Source: Acidimicrobiales bacterium (GTDB lineage Bacteria > Actinomycetota > Acidimicrobiia > Acidimicrobiales > SZUA-35). Taken from it: DNA of 64,000 nucleotides. The DNA is taken from assembly GCA_020630195.1 (NCBI GenBank), contig JAHDBV010000003.1:62001-126000 (forward strand), read 5' to 3'. The translations under genes and the position numbers were made by a program. Below are positions 52,196 through 60,633 of this stretch, in pieces (the first letter of the stretch is position 1; the number at the start of each line of letters is the position of its first letter). Below the pieces are notes generated by a model. It was not told the origin of the DNA. It saw nothing but the letters and a program-made list of their open reading frames with translations, and did not search any database.

Positions 52196-52744
52196 GTGCG
52201 CATCTCCATCGTCGGCAATTCGGGTTCGGGCAAGACGACGCTGGCTCGTCGGGTCGCCGAGCGCACGGGTGCCCACCACATCGAGCTCGATGCACACCAG
52301 CACCAACCGGGCTGGGTCGAAGCCGGGGAGACGGCGATGCGTCGCTCCGTGGCCGCCGAGGTCGAGTCCCACGATCACTGGGTCTGTGATGGGAACTACA
52401 ACAGCTGGGTCGGCGACGTCGTGCGAGGCGCTGCCGATGTGGTGGTCCTGCTCGACCTCCCTCGGTGGCGGGTCATGGAGCAGGTGGTTCGGCGCACGGT
52501 ACGCCGGGCGGTGACTCTCGAGGAGCTCTGGAACGGCAACCGGGAACCGCTGACCAATTTCACCCGCTGGGATCCAGCGGAGAACATCATCCGCTGGTCG
52601 TGGACGAACCACGAGCGCTACCGAACGAAGTACCTCGCCCTCTTCGAGTCGAACGAGTGGCCCCGGGCCCAGACCGTCGTGCTCCGCTCTCGCCCCGAGA
52701 TCGACGAGTGGCTCGCCACTCTGCCTCCCGTCACGACGAGCTGA
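52196..52744 (+). CDS. Small P-loop kinase-like ATPase (adenylate-kinase/FlaR-like)
   Basis: A 182-residue protein from GTG 52196. Walker A ISIVGNSGSGKTTLARRVAE is at the very N-terminus, followed by HHIELDAHQHQPGW, WVCDGNYNSWVGDVVRGAADVVVLLDLPRWRV (Walker B-like, split), and RTVRRAVTLEELWNGNREPL. This resembles the DNA-topology-modulation FlaR/adenylate kinase-like family. Cytoplasmic phosphotransferase of unknown substrate. Divergent from the MFS gene with about 50 bases between starts. Confidence 0.85.
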   Translation: MRISIVGNSGSGKTTLARRVAERTGAHHIELDAHQHQPGWVEAGETAMRRSVAAEVESHDHWVCDGNYNSWVGDVVRGAADVVVLLDLPRWRVMEQVVRRTVRRAVTLEELWNGNREPLTNFTRWDPAENIIRWSWTNHERYRTKYLALFESNEWPRAQTVVLRSRPEIDEWLATLPPVTTS

Positions 52745-52772
52745 CCGAGTTCGCTGTCAGACCCCTGTGCCT

Positions 52773-54053
52773 ATGGTCCGGTTTGTGGGAGATGGACTGA
52801 CGAGCGGGCCGGGGTGGGTGGACCCTGACGCGTTGGACCGGGCCTGGCATGCGGCGATCGAACAGGCCGCCACCGTGGCGGGAGCACGCAACGTCGCCGA
52901 CGCCGCCGCGGTGGATCTGATCGCCGACGTCATCGCCACCGACGCCTGGCGCGGTGACGGGATCCGATCGGTCACCCACTGGGTGCAGTGGAACCTCGGC
53001 CTCTCCATCAGCCAAGCCGTGAAGTTGGTGAAGATCGCGGAACGCCGCGACGAACTCGACGAAACAATGCGCCTGTTCCGCAATGGCGAGCTGTCATCGG
53101 ACCAAGTCGCCTTGATCGCAAAGCACGCACCCACCACGTTCGAAGCCTCATCCGGGCGCCTCGCCCGTGAGTTGACGATGAACCAACTCAGTCGGGTCAT
53201 GCGCTCGTACTCATTCGCTGAGGACCCGCCGACGCCCCCATCACATGACGAGGAGACCGACGCTGCTGCTGCGGGGTCGTTGTCGATGTCGACGACGGAG
53301 TCGGGACGGTTCGTCCTGCGGGTCGAAGGCGACGCCGAAGCCGGGAACCGTGTCCGCACCACCCTCGACCAGTTCCGCTCGAAACTCCGCCACGAACTCG
53401 ACGAAACAAATCGGGTCACCGGGTTCGACGCGTTCATGGACCTCATCGACACCGCCACCGACCACGACCCCTCACGCTCCCGACGAGACCGGACCCGCGT
53501 GTTCGTCCACCTCGACCTCACCAAACGAGGCCTCATCGGATCCACCCACCTCGGGCCGACCGTGCCGGACGAGTTGTTGCGCCTCATCACGTGTGACGCG
53601 TCGACGCAGGCGGTGATCGACGAAGCCGGCACACCCTTGGCGTTGGGCCGGACGTCTCGGACGGTGCCGGACAGCCTGAGGAACCAGATCCTCCACCGCG
53701 ACCAGGGCTGCCTGGTCTGCGGACGGACCCGGAACCTCGACGCCCACCACCTCCACCACTGGATCGATGGTGGGGCGACCGACCCGGAGAACCTGATCAC
53801 GTTGTGTTCGGCCTGCCACCAGGCCCACCACCGGGGCGAGTTCGACATCCAAGCATCTGCCGATGCTCCCGGCGGCGTGGTGATCACCAACCAACACGGC
53901 GTGCCCTGGAACCGGCCACCCCGACAACCACCCGACCCGCCCGACCCGGACAGCCCCGACCCGCCACCCAGATTCCACAAACCCACCCACGAACCCCTCC
54001 GCACAGGCGACATCCACCTCACCGAGAACCCACGGCCGCCCCACCTCGAATGA
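52773..54053 (+). CDS. DUF222 (13E12-type) protein with HNH endonuclease motif
   Basis: About 426 residues from ATG 52773 (GTG 52767 possible). The N-terminal DUF222 region is helical (AWHAAIEQAATVAGARN, LSISQAVKLVKIAERRDEL, GELSSDQVALIAKHAPTTFE). The C-terminal HNH module reads RDQGCLVCGRTRNLDAHHLHHW then DPENLITLCSACHQAHHRGEFD, with zinc Cys pairs and catalytic His. Such genes are multi-copy in actinobacteria and linked to mobile or repetitive families. The gene's GC is visibly lower than its neighbours, hinting at acquisition. The Pro-rich tail (DPPDPDSPDPPP) is disordered. Confidence 0.85.
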   Translation: MVRFVGDGLTSGPGWVDPDALDRAWHAAIEQAATVAGARNVADAAAVDLIADVIATDAWRGDGIRSVTHWVQWNLGLSISQAVKLVKIAERRDELDETMRLFRNGELSSDQVALIAKHAPTTFEASSGRLARELTMNQLSRVMRSYSFAEDPPTPPSHDEETDAAAAGSLSMSTTESGRFVLRVEGDAEAGNRVRTTLDQFRSKLRHELDETNRVTGFDAFMDLIDTATDHDPSRSRRDRTRVFVHLDLTKRGLIGSTHLGPTVPDELLRLITCDASTQAVIDEAGTPLALGRTSRTVPDSLRNQILHRDQGCLVCGRTRNLDAHHLHHWIDGGATDPENLITLCSACHQAHHRGEFDIQASADAPGGVVITNQHGVPWNRPPRQPPDPPDPDSPDPPPRFHKPTHEPLRTGDIHLTENPRPPHLE

Positions 54054-54104
54054 CCGGGACCGTCCGGTCCGACGTGTGCGACCCGACCTCGCCGATCATG
54101 CGGC

Positions 54105-54911
54105 ATGCCCGAAGGTCACGTCCTCCATCGCCAGGCCCGGCTGCAGCGCCGGCGGTTCGCCGGTGAGGTCGTGCGGACGGCATCGCCACAGGGACGGTTC
54201 GACGAGGGTGCCGCCCGCCTCGACGGGCAGACGGTCGCCGAGATCCGGGCCATCGGGAAGCATCTGATCTACCGGTTCGACTCCGACGACCACCTGCACA
54301 TCCACCTCGGCCTGTTCGGCAAGTTCCGCCTGCGTCGCCAGCCCGCGCCGGAGCCGTCGCCGAACTGTCGGCTCCTGCTCTGGACCGACACCGACGAACT
54401 CCACCTCGCGGGCCCGACCGCGTGCGAGGTGCTCGACCCCGGCGCGATCGACGCCCTCGAAGCCCGCCTGGGCCCCGATCCGATCGCTCGACCGGCCGAT
54501 GGTGCCGAGCGGTTCGCCGCTCGCCTCGCCACCCGATCGATCCCGATCGGCAAGGCGCTGCTCGATCAGAAGGTCATCGCCGGCCTTGGCAACGTCTACC
54601 GCGCCGAGCTGCTGTTCCTCCTCGGCATCCACCCGTTCGTGCCGTCGAAGGAGGTGCTGGCCCACGAGGTCGACGCACTCTGGGACCTGTCGGTGATCGA
54701 ACTCGTCGAGGGCGAACGCGCCGGGAAGATCGTCACCGTCGATCCCGCCGATCTCGGCCGCACGAGACGCAGCGAGCTCGGGCGGGGCGAGAAGCTCTAC
54801 GTGTACAAGCGCCACAACCGCCCATGTCGCCGCTGCGGCACGACGGTCGTCGCCGCCGACATCGACGGGCGCAACATCTGGTGGTGTCCGAGCTGTCAGC
54901 CCGAACGCTGA
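54105..54911 (+). CDS. Fpg/Nei-family DNA glycosylase (endonuclease VIII-like)
   Basis: A 268-residue protein from ATG 54105. The N-terminus MPEGHVLHRQARLQRR carries the catalytic Pro-2 and Glu-3 of the family; the His at position 5 is the Nei2-type variant. GKHLIYRFDSDDHLHIHLGLFGKF, IPIGKALLDQKVIAGLGNVYRAELLFLLGIHP (H2TH, split) and the C-terminal zinc finger PCRRCGTTVVAADIDGRNIWWCPSCQ are complete. It removes oxidised bases and cuts the DNA strand. Chosen as Nei-like rather than MutM because of the H after MPEG. Confidence 0.9.
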   Translation: MPEGHVLHRQARLQRRRFAGEVVRTASPQGRFDEGAARLDGQTVAEIRAIGKHLIYRFDSDDHLHIHLGLFGKFRLRRQPAPEPSPNCRLLLWTDTDELHLAGPTACEVLDPGAIDALEARLGPDPIARPADGAERFAARLATRSIPIGKALLDQKVIAGLGNVYRAELLFLLGIHPFVPSKEVLAHEVDALWDLSVIELVEGERAGKIVTVDPADLGRTRRSELGRGEKLYVYKRHNRPCRRCGTTVVAADIDGRNIWWCPSCQPER

Positions 54912-55053
54912 CGCCTCCGTTCGGCCTCTCCATCGACGACCCCACCACCACGGGGACCGCAGCTGGGCCGAACGACCCATTTCCTTCCACCGCTCTGGGC
55001 GGTCACCGCCACGCTGGGTAGTGTCGATCACGGCGAGTGAGGGAGTACACGGC

Positions 55054-56892
55054 GTGACACGGATGATGCGGGCAGTGCTGACGGCACTGCTGGTGGGCGC
55101 GACGGTGGTGGCCGTCCCCGGTGCGGTGGATGCACAGAACGGCCGGCGTCTCGACGTCGGTGTCAGCGGTGGCGATCCCGCGCGGGTGGCTCAGATCGAG
55201 GGTGCCATCGGGCAGGGCCTCGACGTCGTCCGGATCTTCAAGCGGCTCGACGACCGATTCCCGAACGCCTCCGAGCAACGCCTGCTCGACTCCGGCCACG
55301 ACCTGTGGATCTCGATCGACAGCTCGACGCGAGCGGGCCGGGTCCGCTGGCGCGACCTCGCGAACGCGGCGCCGGGCAGCGCCCTCCACGGCCACCTCAC
55401 CCGCTGGGGCGACAGCATCGAGCCATACGAAGACCGGGTGCATCTGACGTTCCAGCACGAACCCGAGAGCCGGATCAACGTCGCGCTCGGCGACGCCGAC
55501 GACTTCATCGCCGCATGGCGTCAGGTGATGACGGTGATGGCGGAGCGGGGCGCACAGCCGAATCGTGCCTGGACGATGACGAGCTACTCGTTCCGGGTCG
55601 ATCAGAACGATCGACGGACGGCCGGTCGCTGGTATCCCGGTGACGGCTGGGTCGACGCGTTCGGTGCCGCGGCCTACAACTGGGCGGGCTGTCGCCCGGG
55701 CTTCAACGACCCGTGGCGGAGCGCCGCCGAGGCGCTCGAACCGTTCCGCCGTTTCGGGGCCCGCTATCCCGGGATGGAGCTGATGATCTCCGAGCTCGGA
55801 TCGGCCGAAGCCGGTGCCGGTCGGAAGGCCCGCTGGATCCGCGAGACGGCCGACCTCCTCGTCAGCCCCGGCTACGAGCAGTTCTCGACGGTGATCTGGT
55901 TCAACTCGGTCCACGATCAACGTGACGGGCAGAACAGCTGCAACTGGCGGCTCGACTCGAGCCCGTCGGTGATGCCCGCCTTCGGTGACATGGTGCGGAC
56001 GCTCCATGGCCGTCCGCCCGCGGCCGCCGTCGTCGCCCCACCCGTGACGACCACCACGACCCGTCCTGCGCCCACGACGACCTCGACCACCCGGCCCGCG
56101 CCGACGACGACGAACCCCCGGGTCCCGACCACGGCGGCCCCCACGACGGCCGCCCCGACCACCACGACGACGGTCGCGCCGACCACCGCCGCCCCCACGA
56201 CGGCCGCCCCGACGACGACCCGGCCCGCGCCGACCACCTCGACGACTCGACGCCAGACGACGACCTCGGCGGCACCCGCGGCCCCCGTGGCCGCGGCGCC
56301 GGCCCGCAGCGCGGGGTCGCTCCTGCTCTCCGACCGGCTCGACCGCAGCGGCGATCGCATCGAGATCGAACTCACCGCCGACACCACGGGCCTGCATCGC
56401 CTCGATCTGCTCACCGGCGGATCCCTCGATGCCGGCGCCAGTGTGCGCGGTTCGTTCGGTCACTTCGTCGCCGCCACCGCTCCCGGCGACTCCTCGATCA
56501 TGGTGCCGCTCGAGGCGGGAGTGACCCGTCGCCTGGCCGTCTGGTCGCGCAGCGGCTCCGGCTCGATCGACGTGCGACTCGCCTCACCGGCCGACCAGAC
56601 CACGATCCGGTCGGGTCGAGCCGACGCTTCGGGCACGAACGGGGCCGTCAGCCAGACGATGCGGTGGACCGCCGACCGATCCGGCCCGACGCGGTTCGTG
56701 CTCGACTGGTCGACCACGGCCGACCTGCACCTCCGGGTGACCGCCCCGGACGGGACCGTGATCGGCGAGGACCGCTCGGGCAACGATCTGGCGCTCGTCG
56801 AGGCCGACCTCGTGGCCGGACGGCGCTACACCGTCGAGATCTGGGCCACCGCCGGGGCGTCGTCGTTCCAGCTCTCGGTGGCCGACAACTGA
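55054..56892 (+). CDS. Secreted GH26-like glycoside hydrolase with Thr/Pro linker and C-terminal beta-domain
   Basis: About 612 residues. GTG 55054 follows GGGAG and gives a signal peptide (MMRAVLTALLVGATVVA...VDAQ); GTG 55021 would add 11 residues. Residues about 30-325 look like a GH26-type (beta/alpha)8 barrel: GQGLDVVRIFKRLDDRFP, HLTFQHEPESRIN (acid/base Glu near 137), ELMISELGSAEAGAG (nucleophile Glu near 247), VIWFNSVHDQRDGQ. A T/P/A-rich linker (about 328-415) follows, then a beta-rich domain (about 420-612) resembling pre-peptidase C-terminal folds (TADLHLRVTAPDGTVIGED). Probably a secreted beta-glycanase such as a mannanase; substrate inferred from family only. Confidence 0.8.
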   Translation: MTRMMRAVLTALLVGATVVAVPGAVDAQNGRRLDVGVSGGDPARVAQIEGAIGQGLDVVRIFKRLDDRFPNASEQRLLDSGHDLWISIDSSTRAGRVRWRDLANAAPGSALHGHLTRWGDSIEPYEDRVHLTFQHEPESRINVALGDADDFIAAWRQVMTVMAERGAQPNRAWTMTSYSFRVDQNDRRTAGRWYPGDGWVDAFGAAAYNWAGCRPGFNDPWRSAAEALEPFRRFGARYPGMELMISELGSAEAGAGRKARWIRETADLLVSPGYEQFSTVIWFNSVHDQRDGQNSCNWRLDSSPSVMPAFGDMVRTLHGRPPAAAVVAPPVTTTTTRPAPTTTSTTRPAPTTTNPRVPTTAAPTTAAPTTTTTVAPTTAAPTTAAPTTTRPAPTTSTTRRQTTTSAAPAAPVAAAPARSAGSLLLSDRLDRSGDRIEIELTADTTGLHRLDLLTGGSLDAGASVRGSFGHFVAATAPGDSSIMVPLEAGVTRRLAVWSRSGSGSIDVRLASPADQTTIRSGRADASGTNGAVSQTMRWTADRSGPTRFVLDWSTTADLHLRVTAPDGTVIGEDRSGNDLALVEADLVAGRRYTVEIWATAGASSFQLSVADN

Positions 56893-56920
56893 GCGGTGGT
56901 CTGGCGGGCCGCGGTGCCGG

Positions 56921-58180
56921 TCAACCGGCGCCGACGCGCAACGCCGTGATCGGTTCGATCGACGACGCCTTCCAGGCCGGATAGACCCCGGCCACGAGGC
57001 CGATCAGCGCTCCCAGCACCGGTGCGGCGAGCGGGAGCCAGGAATCGAGCACCGGCGTCCACTCGCGGGTGGCCGACACGGCCACGACACTCAACACGCC
57101 GAGGCTCGCGCCGAGCACGCCGGCGAAGAGTCCGAGCGCCGCCGATTCGGTGAGGAACTGGCCGGCGATGTGGCCTCGGGTCGCGCCGAGCGCCCGTCGG
57201 AGTCCGATCTCGCCGGTGCGCTCGAGCACCGACACGAGCGTCACGTTGGCGATGCCGATCGCGCCGACGAGCAACGACAGACCACCGAGCACCAGGAACA
57301 GCGCGTTCACCTCCGACTCGACCGTGGAGCGCACCGCCCGGGGCGACGGGGGGACCCTCGACCGGACGAAGCCCGGGTCGTTGGGGGAGAGGGCCAGGGG
57401 TGCCTGTTCGCCGATGAGCTCCGCCGCGCCGACCTCGACGTCGATGTGCACCTCGTCGACACCACTCAGGCCGAACCGATCACGGGCCAGGCCGTCGGGC
57501 ACGATGATCGCGTTGAGCAGGTCCGGCTCCCGGGCGACGTCGTCGAGAATGCCCATGACCGCCACCGGCTCCTCACCGATGAAGATCGCCGGCAGGTTGT
57601 CGATGCGGGCCACGTTCAGCCGGTTGGCGGCGCCGGGGCCGAGGATGGCGACGGCGTCGCCCCGGTCGTTGTGGCCGTGATCGAAGAAGCGTCCGGTCCG
57701 GGTCTCGGCCCGCACGGCCTCGAACAGGCCCGGGCTGACGGCGATCACGGGGATCTGGAACTCGTTCTGGCCGAGCGGGTCGATGACCGGCACGGCCCGG
57801 GCGAGGGCGCCGTTCAGCTCGACGGGTGACTTCGTGCCGGCGGCGCGCACCCCGTTGAGACGGACGAGGCGGTCCTCGGCGTCGAAGGGGATGGCGTTGA
57901 GCTGGGTGTTCTCGTCCCGGGTCTGGCGCGGTGCGTTGGTCACGACGATCCGCGTGGCCTCGAGCTCGTCGAACTGGCGCACGATCTGATTGCCCGCGGT
58001 CTTGGCCAGCCCGAGCGTCGCGACGAGCGCGGCCACGCCGAGGATCGTGCCGAGTGCGGTGAGCAACGTCCGGGCGGGTCGAGCCGTGAGCGCCGTGCTC
58101 ACCTCACCGACCAGGTCGCCCGCGGTCAGGCCCGATCGGGGCACGGCCTCGGTGTCGGAGATCCAGGTGGGGGTGGTCAC
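56921..58180 (-). CDS. MacB/FtsX-type ABC transporter permease
   Basis: A 419-residue protein from ATG 58180. One N-terminal helix (TLLTALGTILGVAALVATLGLA), then a large extracytoplasmic MacB-type domain (about residues 60-285), and three C-terminal helices including VNALFLVLGGLSLLVGAIGI, the conserved RTGEIGLRRALGATRGHI cytoplasmic loop, and PVLGALIGLVAGVYPAWKAS. This four-helix plan is that of MacB/LolC/FtsX permeases that work mechanically on periplasmic or extracellular substrates. Overlaps the ATPase gene (4 bases) and is the last gene of the operon. Confidence 0.9.
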   Translation of the reverse strand: MTTPTWISDTEAVPRSGLTAGDLVGEVSTALTARPARTLLTALGTILGVAALVATLGLAKTAGNQIVRQFDELEATRIVVTNAPRQTRDENTQLNAIPFDAEDRLVRLNGVRAAGTKSPVELNGALARAVPVIDPLGQNEFQIPVIAVSPGLFEAVRAETRTGRFFDHGHNDRGDAVAILGPGAANRLNVARIDNLPAIFIGEEPVAVMGILDDVAREPDLLNAIIVPDGLARDRFGLSGVDEVHIDVEVGAAELIGEQAPLALSPNDPGFVRSRVPPSPRAVRSTVESEVNALFLVLGGLSLLVGAIGIANVTLVSVLERTGEIGLRRALGATRGHIAGQFLTESAALGLFAGVLGASLGVLSVVAVSATREWTPVLDSWLPLAAPVLGALIGLVAGVYPAWKASSIEPITALRVGAG

Positions 58181-58869
58181 GAGGTGACTCCGGCGGGCAG
58201 CTCCGACAGTCGGCCGTCGCGGATCTGCACCCGACGTTCGGCGACGTCGGCCACCTCGAGATCGTGGGTGATCACGGCCAGCGTGAGCCCGTCGTCGTGC
58301 AACTCCGCGAACAGATCGAGGATCTGGTCGGACGTGTTGGTGTCGAGGTTGCCGGTCGGTTCGTCGGCGAGCAGCAGGCTCGGTCGGCCGACGAGTGCCC
58401 GGGCGACGGCGACACGCTGGCGTTCGCCGCCCGACAGGGTGGTCGGCATGGCGTCGAGCCGATGCCCGAGGCCCACCCGCTCCAGTGCTTCGGACGCGAG
58501 CTGGCGGCGCTCCCGACGTGAACCCTTGCGGTACACCTCGGACAGCATCACGTTCTCGACCGTCGTGCGGTTGGCGAGCAGGTGGAACGACTGGAAGACG
58601 AACCCGATGCGATGGGCCCGCATGCCGGCCCGTTCCCGATCGTCGAGTGACGCGGTGTCGATGCCGTCGAGGGCGTAGACCCCCGAGGTCGGACGATCGA
58701 GCAGGCCGAGCAGGTGGAGCAGCGTCGACTTGCCCGACCCCGACGGGCCGACGATCGCCAGATAGTCGCCACGTTCGACGACGAGGTCGGCGTCGACGAG
58801 TGCTTCCACCGGCGGGTTGCCGGGGAACGAACGACCGAGCCCGATCAGCTCGACGACGGGAGCGGTCAC
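58177..58869 (-). CDS. ABC transporter ATP-binding protein (MacB/LolD type)
   Basis: A 230-residue ATPase from GTG 58869, overlapping the adaptor stop (GTGA). All motifs are intact: Walker A VGPSGSGKSTLLHLLGLLDR, Q-loop FVFQSFHLLANRT, signature TLSGGERQRVAVARAL, Walker B SLLLADEPTGNLDTNTSDQI and the H-switch AVITHDLEVA. LDRPTSGVYALDG is typical of the MacB/LolD clade. It powers the MacB-like permease encoded immediately downstream. Cytoplasmic face of the membrane. Confidence 0.93.
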   Translation of the reverse strand: MTAPVVELIGLGRSFPGNPPVEALVDADLVVERGDYLAIVGPSGSGKSTLLHLLGLLDRPTSGVYALDGIDTASLDDRERAGMRAHRIGFVFQSFHLLANRTTVENVMLSEVYRKGSRRERRQLASEALERVGLGHRLDAMPTTLSGGERQRVAVARALVGRPSLLLADEPTGNLDTNTSDQILDLFAELHDDGLTLAVITHDLEVADVAERRVQIRDGRLSELPAGVTS

Positions 58870-59564
58870 GAGTCGTCGGCGTCGTCGGAGGTGTCGTCGC
58901 CGTCGGACTCGGCGTCCTCGGACTCGTCCGAGGACGCCTCGCCCGAGTCGCCCGTGGCGAGGCCGACCACGACCCGGTCGCCCTCGGCGAGCTCGTCGTC
59001 GACGGGGGTGATCTGGACGAAGCCCTGGGCTCGCAGACCCGGGATCACCTCGACGCGGCGCACGGTGCCGTCCTCGTCCTCGACCTCCACCCGTGCCGAG
59101 CCGTCGGCGTTGGCCGACAGCGCCGCGAGCGGCACGGCGAGCACGTCGCCACCGGTCGTGTCGATCGGGATGGTCACGCGGAAGTTCTGGAAGTAGGCGT
59201 CGACGGGAACCTGCTCGGTCGGTTCGAACCGGACCCGGTAGCGGCCGGCGCCACCGGAGGGTTCATCCGCCACCTCGGTGATCTCGGCCTCGAACTCGAG
59301 GTCGAGCGACGCGTTGTCGAGCACGGCCCGTTGTCCCACCGAGACGAGCGATCGGTCGGCGGCCGAGACACTGCCGTCGACCCGTGCACCCGAGCCCGTC
59401 ACGGTCATGACGGCCTCGTTGGCGAAGTCGCCGACCTCGACGTTGATCTGCTGGACCTCACGGGGCAGGAACGGCAGGAACAACAACTCGGCGGCCGGGA
59501 AAGGTCGTGCCGATCTGGGCTCGGGTCTGGCTGAGCCGTTCCCGGGCGTCGGCGAGGTCCTCAC
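58866..59564 (-). CDS. C-terminal part of the export adaptor (frame-shifted from the upstream part)
   Basis: An open frame of 232 codons ending with the TGA that overlaps the ATPase start. Its biological reading begins near 59499 with PAAELLFLPFLPREVQQINVEV; the codons upstream of that overlap the other reading frame. It encodes the adaptor's beta-barrel and membrane-proximal domains (VGQRAVLDNASLDLEFEAEI; YFQNFRVTIPID; VAVPLAALSANADG-like strand; GLRAQGFVQITPVDDELAEGDRVV) and an acidic tail. It does not start with its own good ribosome site. Together with 59458-60633 it forms one periplasmic-adaptor (HlyD/MFP) protein, joined by a one-base shift; it is either a broken gene, a sequencing error, or recoding. 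Confidence 0.7.
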   Translation of the reverse strand: MRTSPTPGNGSARPEPRSARPFPAAELLFLPFLPREVQQINVEVGDFANEAVMTVTGSGARVDGSVSAADRSLVSVGQRAVLDNASLDLEFEAEITEVADEPSGGAGRYRVRFEPTEQVPVDAYFQNFRVTIPIDTTGGDVLAVPLAALSANADGSARVEVEDEDGTVRRVEVIPGLRAQGFVQITPVDDELAEGDRVVVGLATGDSGEASSDESEDAESDGDDTSDDADDS

Positions 59565-60633
59565 GGGCGTCGCTCACGTCGTCGGCACTCACGCCCGTGT
59601 CGCCCGACAGGGCCTCGTTCAGCGAGGCCCGGGCGATGGCGAGCTGGTTGGCGGCGTCGGCGACGAACCCGTCCTGCTCCCGCTTCGCCGCCATCTCGGC
59701 GGCCGAAGCGTCGTCGCGCACGGCGAGCAGATCGTCCCGGGTGGCGGTCAGGGCCACCTCGGCCTGGATCAGCTCATCGAGCTTGGCGGCGGTGATGGGA
59801 TCGCCCGTGTCGGGGTCGGTGCCCTGCTGGCCCTGGACCCGGCGGGCGGCCGCTGCTTCGAGCTCGGCCTGGGCGGCATCGAGGTCGGCCTGGGCCGCGC
59901 CGGTGGCCTCCCAGAAGGGGGCGATGATCTCGTCGCGCTGTCGCTCGGCGTCCTCGAGTGCCCGTTGTGACCGGTCGATCTCACCCTGGAGCTGGAGGCG
60001 CTGGGACTCGGGGAGTCCGGTGCCCTGCTGCGTGATGTCCCGGACCCGTCGCTCCGCCGCGGTCACGGCGTCCTCGTCGCCGTCGAGGCGGGCGAGATCG
60101 TCGACCGAGGGCAGGTTCGGGGTGTAGCCGGCGTTGCGGTAGAGCTGCTCGACGGCGGCCTGGGTGTCGGCGTCGTAGACGCCGTCGATCGTGCCGGGCG
60201 CGAGGCCCAGGCGATCGAGGGCGGCCTCGAGCTGCTCGACATCGGGGCCGTTGACCGACGGACCGAAGCTGCGGAACACCGGGAGCTCGCCCTGGAGGGC
60301 GAACACCGGTCGGCCGCCGATCTCGACGATCACGTCACCTTCGGTCAACTCGTCACCGACCTGCCAGGGCTGGCGGGTCACGATCGTCGAGCCGTCGATG
60401 GATGCACTCACCCGGAGGTTGAGCGAGTCGGCGAAGACCACGTCGCCACGGGTGATCACGCTGGAGGACAGCGACAGGGTCTCGATCGGGACCGTGACGT
60501 TGGAGGCCGGCGGGGGCGCGGCGTCGGCCGCGATCTCGGCCGGTGACTTGATCTGGCGCCCGGCGATCCATCCCAACGCGGCCGCCGCCACCGCCACGAC
60601 CGTGACGATGGCGAGCGCTCCGCGGCGGCTCAT
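59458..60633 (-). CDS. N-terminal part of MacA-like export adaptor with peptidoglycan-binding-like domain
   Basis: A 391-codon frame from ATG 60633, overlapping the lipoprotein stop (ATGA). An N-terminal anchor helix (ALAIVTVVAVAAAALGWIAG), a lipoyl/barrel segment (SLSSSVITRGDVVFADSL; VGDELTEGDVIVEIGGRPVF), then a peptidoglycan-binding-like domain (GPDVEQLEAALDRLGL; GTIDGVYDADTQAAVEQLY; about residues 130-170) and a long coiled coil (about 200-375). The frame then ends early after GTTFPGRRVVVPAVPAP; at the TTTCCC run (59502-59497) removing one C would restore fusion with the downstream frame. Adaptor for the MacB-like ABC exporter. Confidence 0.75.
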   Translation of the reverse strand: MSRRGALAIVTVVAVAAAALGWIAGRQIKSPAEIAADAAPPPASNVTVPIETLSLSSSVITRGDVVFADSLNLRVSASIDGSTIVTRQPWQVGDELTEGDVIVEIGGRPVFALQGELPVFRSFGPSVNGPDVEQLEAALDRLGLAPGTIDGVYDADTQAAVEQLYRNAGYTPNLPSVDDLARLDGDEDAVTAAERRVRDITQQGTGLPESQRLQLQGEIDRSQRALEDAERQRDEIIAPFWEATGAAQADLDAAQAELEAAAARRVQGQQGTDPDTGDPITAAKLDELIQAEVALTATRDDLLAVRDDASAAEMAAKREQDGFVADAANQLAIARASLNEALSGDTGVSADDVSDAREDLADARERLSQTRAQIGTTFPGRRVVVPAVPAP

